Shown here piece by piece: positions 15,132-18,427 of a DNA stretch of 18,427 bases. Position numbers and translations under genes: made by a program. Source of the stretch: ANME-2 cluster archaeon (GTDB lineage Archaea > Halobacteriota > Methanosarcinia > Methanosarcinales > Methanocomedenaceae); contig JAKRWB010000464.1 of assembly GCA_022353185.1 (NCBI GenBank), positions 1 to 18,427 of the forward strand, read 5' to 3'. Position 1 is the stretch's first letter. Each line of letters starts with the position of its first letter. The notes under the pieces were generated by a model. That model worked only from the letters and a program-made list of their open reading frames with translations. It did not search any database and was not told the DNA's origin.

Positions 15132-15758
15132 CTATACTTCCTTATGGACAATTATTTTCTCATCAGAGAGGATCATTTCCATATCGAGAACCACTAATCG
15201 TTCCTTCGTCACTCCCCTCAGGTACTCAGCACGGATTCCCGTCAATGTGGGAAGCGAGGGCTGCAGTTCGCTAAGCGCAACACTGCATACACCGGGAATG
15301 ACATCTGCCAGAATACCGAACTCCATTTTACCGTCATTGACAATGATGACCTTATTGAGATCAGTCAGCCCCTTTTCAGGAAGATCAAAGAATTTCTTGA
15401 TATCTATGACCGAGATGATCTGTCCCCGAACATTGATAATGCCCAGAACAAAAGGCGGCGTGCACGGCAGCGGTGTAAGTTCCTTCATTGGATAGACCTC
15501 GCGGATATAGCCCGACTCGATACCGTACTTTTCGTATGCCAGGAGGAACTCCACGATTTCGAGATATTCTTCGGCTGTGTCCTTATCTTCCGGTTCCTGC
15601 GCCAGCGCTATCGCTCTTTCTTTTAAGATTCTTTTCTTTTCACTGGCAGACGGCATCCATTCCTGCTCGACTGCCGCCCGGGCATCTGCCAGATTGCGGT
15701 GGATTATACTCCAGTCTATCGAAGCAGTGTGCTTTTCATCTGACGTATTCTCAATCAT
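15132..15758 (-). CDS. cheW: CheW adaptor with N-terminal extension (WspD-like)
   Basis: Scaffold protein linking chemoreceptor and CheA (208 aa; CheW proteins are usually about 150-170). Residues 1-60 form a charged helical extension (IDWSIIHRNLADARAAVEQE, then SASEKKRILKERA) not found in standard CheW. The CheW domain covers about 62-200, with the conserved VLGIINVRGQIISVIDIKKF and GILADVIPGV patterns and the late LVVLDMEMIL. The ATG has GGAGGA six bases upstream and overlaps the stop codon of cheR by four bases (ATGA). With the shorter CheW encoded two genes upstream it forms the WspB/WspD pair seen in Wsp-type systems. The extension may bring it to the CheR TPR domain or set its place in the array (inference). 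The stop codon is TAG. Confidence 0.95.
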   Translation of the reverse strand: MIENTSDEKHTASIDWSIIHRNLADARAAVEQEWMPSASEKKRILKERAIALAQEPEDKDTAEEYLEIVEFLLAYEKYGIESGYIREVYPMKELTPLPCTPPFVLGIINVRGQIISVIDIKKFFDLPEKGLTDLNKVIIVNDGKMEFGILADVIPGVCSVALSELQPSLPTLTGIRAEYLRGVTKERLVVLDMEMILSDEKIIVHKEV

Positions 15759-17275
15759 ACCGATTCCTCCTCTCCTGTTATTGAGGTTATGATCTCAGAG
15801 AGTCTGCCGGCAGTAATGCCCTCAGACTCAGGCAGGATATCTTCATGATCATAACCGCGCAGGAGCATTAGAGCATTCCTGAAATGCCTATTCGATTCCC
15901 TGCGCCTGCCCCGCCGCATGGCGAGATCACCAAGAGCAAAATGAGCGAGCACAAAGTCCTGGTCGAGATAGAGCGCCCGTTTCAGCGGTACGACCGCATC
16001 ATCAATTGAGCCCTGCTCCTGAAGGATTGCAGCACGCAGATAATGCAATCCTGAATTGAGCTTGTCGGCAGTAATTGCTTTTTCACACCACTCCAGCGCT
16101 TCGTCAAGTCTGCCCTGGTTGGCATAGGCCCTCGCTAAAAAAGTGGCCGCTTTCGGATCCTTCTTATCGTCTGCGATAAGCTTAAGAATTCTATCTGCAG
16201 CTTCAATATAACGGCCCTGCGTATCTGAGGTTTGTGGTTCTGCCGTCTTTTGTTCATCAATTGCTGGTGGAAGGGACGGCCCCGGACGTTTCGGTAGAGT
16301 TTCTCTATTTTCTACGGAGAACGTGACCTCTGGGTTTATTTCTGTAATAAATCCGGGAGGGGTTTGAAGTGATATGTTCGCTTCTTCATCCGGTCCGGCC
16401 TGAAGAATTTCCAATGTTTGCGGCAGCCTGCCGGCTTTCCTGTAGAGGATCGCATCAGGAAAATTGACTGATGTGAACTGTGAAAAAAGAAAATGGGAGG
16501 TCTCGCTGGGACTGACAATAAGCCAGCCGTCGTCAACAAGGGAGTGGTAAAGCTTATCGATCACTTGCTTCGCACGCTCAGGTGCAAAATACATCAGCAC
16601 ATTGCGGCAGAAGATGATGTCCATTGCATTGGTGCTGTTCAGGATCGACGGATATGTATCTTCTGCAAGATTATGATAGGAAAACGTCACCATCTCCTTA
16701 ATAGGGGAAATAATCTCAAAAAGGCTGTCGTCTCTCTTTTTGAAATATCTTTCCTTAACCCACTGCGGTGTATCGCGAAATGACCATTCACTGTACACGC
16801 CCTCAGAGGCTTTCTTAAGAAAACGAGGATTAATGTCTGTTGCCAGAATTCTAATGTTCCAGTCCTTCCGGTCAGGGATCAGTTTGCTGAACAGGATGGC
16901 TAAGGAATATGCCTCCTCGCCGGTCGAGCAGCCGACGCTCCATATCCTCAGATGCTGTCCGGATCCCCGGCGGGAGCGAATCAGTTGGGGTAAAATATGC
17001 TCTTTGAGTACCTCAAAACTTTTCTTCTGCCTGAAGAAATAAGTTTCCCCAACGGTAAGATGGCTTGCCAGTATCTCTATCTGGCTCTTTGTGTGCGGTG
17101 AAGACAGCAACCACCCGGCGCACGATTGTGCATCCTTGAAACCGAACTCCGTAGCGGCAGAGCATATCTTACGTTCAAGGTCATCCCAGCGCTTTTTTGG
17201 AAAGTACAGGCCGATCCGGTCGGCCACGAATTCACTCAGGTGCAAAAGCATGGTGTCTGGAATGCTCTCTGTCAT
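15755..17275 (-). CDS. cheR: CheR methyltransferase with C-terminal TPR repeats (WspC-like)
   Basis: SAM-dependent methyltransferase that adds methyl esters to receptor glutamates (506 aa; simple CheR is about 270-290). The N-terminal helical domain (10-75) ends in the conserved TVGETYFFR (74-82). The SAM-binding core has SVGCSTGEEAYSLAI (113-127), the acidic ATDINP (145-150) and DIIFCRNVLMYF (219-230). A low-complexity linker (290-350) rich in Pro, Glu and Thr leads to about three TPRs (355-472), for example AYANQGRLDEALEWCEKAI. The TPR extension is typical of WspC and Frz-type CheR and suits the receptor's lack of a C-terminal pentapeptide. The ATG follows a run of six G and gives a 44-bp overlap with the upstream cheW, unusually long here. 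The next in-frame ATG (codon 9) has no ribosome-binding site. Confidence 0.96.
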   Translation of the reverse strand: MTESIPDTMLLHLSEFVADRIGLYFPKKRWDDLERKICSAATEFGFKDAQSCAGWLLSSPHTKSQIEILASHLTVGETYFFRQKKSFEVLKEHILPQLIRSRRGSGQHLRIWSVGCSTGEEAYSLAILFSKLIPDRKDWNIRILATDINPRFLKKASEGVYSEWSFRDTPQWVKERYFKKRDDSLFEIISPIKEMVTFSYHNLAEDTYPSILNSTNAMDIIFCRNVLMYFAPERAKQVIDKLYHSLVDDGWLIVSPSETSHFLFSQFTSVNFPDAILYRKAGRLPQTLEILQAGPDEEANISLQTPPGFITEINPEVTFSVENRETLPKRPGPSLPPAIDEQKTAEPQTSDTQGRYIEAADRILKLIADDKKDPKAATFLARAYANQGRLDEALEWCEKAITADKLNSGLHYLRAAILQEQGSIDDAVVPLKRALYLDQDFVLAHFALGDLAMRRGRRRESNRHFRNALMLLRGYDHEDILPESEGITAGRLSEIITSITGEEESV

Positions 17276-17741
17276 TTTCCCCCCCTGATTTCTTTAATGC
17301 ATTATCCAGCATCTTTTCTTCTTCAAGGGAAAGAAATGTATCGAGGTCGTGAATAAGGATCATGCCGTCTTCGAGTTTTACCACACCTTCAACATATTCC
17401 ATGCCGGGAAGGATCTTCCCGGCCTCAACGACTTTTTCTTTAGAGTATTCAACAACACTGCTTACGGAATCTGCAGCAACTGCAACGCTCCGCCGCGGTG
17501 TGTGGGCGATAACCAACTGATCGCCCAGCTCGATTTCTCTTTCCGGCAAATGGAAGCGCCTGCGCATATTTATAACTGGTATGACCCGTCCCTGCAGATT
17601 GACCACACCAGGAACGATCCCAGGTGCTTTTGGCAGAGGAGTGATCTCAACCATACGGACGACTCTTTCCACGGCTGAAAGATGCAATGCATAACGGTTC
17701 TCATCCAGGGTAAAGACAACCAGTTGATCCGGGTTTTTCAC
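17232..17741 (-). CDS. cheW: CheW adaptor (WspB-like)
   Basis: Scaffold protein coupling the MCP to CheA (169 aa). The CheW fold spans residues 5-145, with FTLDENRYALHLSAVERVVR, the conserved PGVVNLQGRVIPVINM pattern, AVAADSVSSVVE and the late strand DGMILIHDLDTFLS. The start is a GTG inside a GTGA overlap with the stop codon of the preceding small gene and has no good ribosome-binding site, so translation is probably coupled. The C-terminal tail after about residue 148 (Lys/Asn/His/Arg-rich) lies largely in the 44-bp overlap with cheR and is probably not part of the fold. It is only distantly similar to the second CheW, so the two are likely specialised and not recent duplicates. Confidence 0.95.
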   Translation of the reverse strand: MKNPDQLVVFTLDENRYALHLSAVERVVRMVEITPLPKAPGIVPGVVNLQGRVIPVINMRRRFHLPEREIELGDQLVIAHTPRRSVAVAADSVSSVVEYSKEKVVEAGKILPGMEYVEGVVKLEDGMILIHDLDTFLSLEEEKMLDNALKKSGGENDREHSRHHAFAPE

Positions 17742-18022
17742 AGGCGGCCCACTTCCCTATCCTGATATGATATCAGGCCTGCCAGCTGTTTTAGATTAAC
17801 TTCAGCAAGCCTGCGCCCGATGAGGTTGCGAACCTGTGTAGGAGGTGCAGGCATCCGGGTGGCTTTCCGGGCCTCATCCCTGAAAAGCAGGTTGTTGAAC
17901 AAAACCGGAATGGCAGAGCTGAACCGTATCTCCCGCATTTTGAATATCAGACCGTCATGGTCATATGCCGGGAGGCTGTGAGGTGCATAAATAAGTCTGA
18001 TTTTGCAATTCGGGTTTCCCAT
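17738..18022 (-). CDS. Small unknown protein at the head of the chemosensory operon
   Basis: Protein of 94 aa that I do not recognise. It begins MGNPNCKIRLIYAPHSLP and ends in a charged helical segment (VRNLIGRRLAEVNLKQLAGL, then ISYQDREVGRL). It has no signal peptide, membrane helix or metal-binding cluster and a single Cys. The ATG at 18022 has GGGAG about five bases upstream, whereas a GTG at 18049 (103 aa) has no ribosome-binding site, so the ATG is preferred. It is the first gene after the operon promoter and overlaps the CheW gene by four bases (GTGA), so it is expressed with the chemosensory proteins and could be a small adaptor. It does not look like CheC, CheD, CheZ or CheF. It could also be a decayed gene end retained for translational coupling. 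Confidence 0.6.
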   Translation of the reverse strand: MGNPNCKIRLIYAPHSLPAYDHDGLIFKMREIRFSSAIPVLFNNLLFRDEARKATRMPAPPTQVRNLIGRRLAEVNLKQLAGLISYQDREVGRL

Positions 18023-18084
18023 GATTACTCCCAAAGTATTGATCTGCACTTTTTAGATGAACATTGAGCTAATGCCTTGATCGT

Positions 18085-18098
18085 ATAATGTACATTAT
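18085..18098. promoter_or_regulatory. 14-bp perfect palindrome, possible operator
   Basis: ATAATGTACATTAT is a perfect palindrome in the leader region of the chemosensory operon, about 62 bp upstream of the first start codon and just downstream of the expected transcription start. Its right half, ACATTAT (18092-18098), is repeated directly at 18107-18113, a 15-bp step. This is the layout of an operator for a dimeric regulator. The AT-rich context makes chance similarity possible. Confidence 0.35.
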
Positions 18099-18128
18099 TA
18101 TTATCAACATTATGATAGACCATAACTG

Positions 18129-18144
18129 GATAAATACTTTGCCC
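18129..18144 (-). promoter_or_regulatory. Archaeal BRE/TATA-like promoter of the che operon
   Basis: On the minus strand GGGCAAAG (18137-18144, a possible BRE) runs directly into TATTTATC (18129-18136, TATA-like). Transcription would start about 25 bp downstream, near 18104-18107, leaving a leader of roughly 80 nt before the 94-aa gene. No comparable bacterial -35/-10 pair stands out. This is the only clear promoter candidate ahead of the minus-strand block. Confidence 0.45.
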
Positions 18145-18215
18145 ATATGTTAAAAATTGACTGAAATGCCCTGAATTATATTGTTAAGAACCGGCTTTGG
18201 GGTGAATTTGAGGGG

Positions 18216-18427
18216 TTATCCGACAATCTCTTGCTTTTCTTCCATATGCCTTGTACGCCTTTTAATCTCGTGTATTCATAACCTTTGAGATAGAGTTCCA
18301 CGATCTTGGTTTTGTGAGAAATAGTTGGACCAATGTCCTGGATCGACCCTCTTGTGGGAATGATTATCTCCTATTTCTTAAGATAAGCTATGTCCCTTTG
18401 TATTGTCCGTCTGCCGCTGTTCAGGAG
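18216..18427 (-). pseudogene. DUF1670 protein remnant, amber stop plus frameshift, partial
   Basis: The minus strand from the window edge encodes GRRTIQRDIAYLKK, then a TAG stop (18371-18373), then EIIIPTRGSIQDIGPTISHK and IVELYLKGYEYT. At about 18269-18271 the frame is lost; one missing base would restore EIKRRTRHMEE before a stop at 18216-18218. This order (RTIQRDI, then PTRG, DIG, SHK, ELYL, GYxYxEIxRxTxH) is the C-terminal HTH part of DUF1670 proteins, common in Methanosarcinales and some bacteria and of unknown function. Two lesions and the loss of the remaining C terminus mark it as dead. Its 5' part lies beyond the window. Confidence 0.8.

Noticed and set aside
11245..17356. Long plus-strand open frames opposite cheB, cheA, the MCP gene and cheR (for example 11420-12406)
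   Set aside because: They are antisense shadows of strongly supported che genes, with Ser/Arg-rich, motif-free translations.
18371..18373. In-frame TAG in the DUF1670 frame as possible pyrrolysine codon
   Set aside because: Some Methanosarcinales read TAG as pyrrolysine, but the same frame is also broken by a one-base deletion about 100 bp downstream and loses its C terminus, so pseudogene decay explains it better.

Overview
The window looks like an archaeal chromosome segment, most likely from a Methanosarcinales-type methanogen or an ANME-2/'Ca. Methanoperedens' relative. The clues are a BRE/TATA-like promoter upstream of the large operon, a remnant of a DUF1670 gene, a KaiC/RadA-like ATPase relative, REC-HisKA hybrid kinases without membrane segments, and AT-rich flanks around a more GC-rich signalling block. 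The lineage is an inference; there is no marker gene.

Left part (1-2266). Two plus-strand genes, a winged-helix protein and a ParA/MinD ATPase, form a tight pair. They converge on a minus-strand gene for a RecA/KaiC-fold protein that has lost its P-loop. The 338-bp gap between them holds nested inverted repeats that resemble the right end of an IS200/IS605 element.

Main part (2396-18022, all minus strand, transcribed right to left). Gene order is: unknown 94-aa protein, CheW, CheR with TPRs, a second CheW with an N-terminal extension, a two-TM chemoreceptor (MCP), CheA with a C-terminal REC domain, CheB, a REC-PAS protein, a four-PAS histidine kinase with a single-domain response regulator, a REC-PAS-GAF histidine kinase with a second single-domain regulator, and a REC histidine kinase. 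Start and stop codons overlap at six junctions (4-44 bp) and the other gaps are 16-56 bp, so this reads as one 12-gene operon of about 15.6 kb.

The chemosensory half matches the gene set of bacterial Wsp-type 'alternative cellular function' arrays (WspB-C-D-A-E-F), not a taxis operon: there is no CheC, CheD, CheF or archaellum gene. Where Wsp has the diguanylate cyclase WspR, this locus has REC-PAS and three soluble histidine kinases. The operon holds seven REC domains and four kinases, but no recognisable DNA-binding or enzymatic output domain. My model is that the membrane receptor feeds a cytoplasmic phosphorelay whose output lies elsewhere, or possibly in the winged-helix gene at the left edge.

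Right edge (18023-18427). This holds the operon promoter, a 14-bp palindrome in the leader region, and a DUF1670 pseudogene broken by an amber stop and a frameshift, running off the window.
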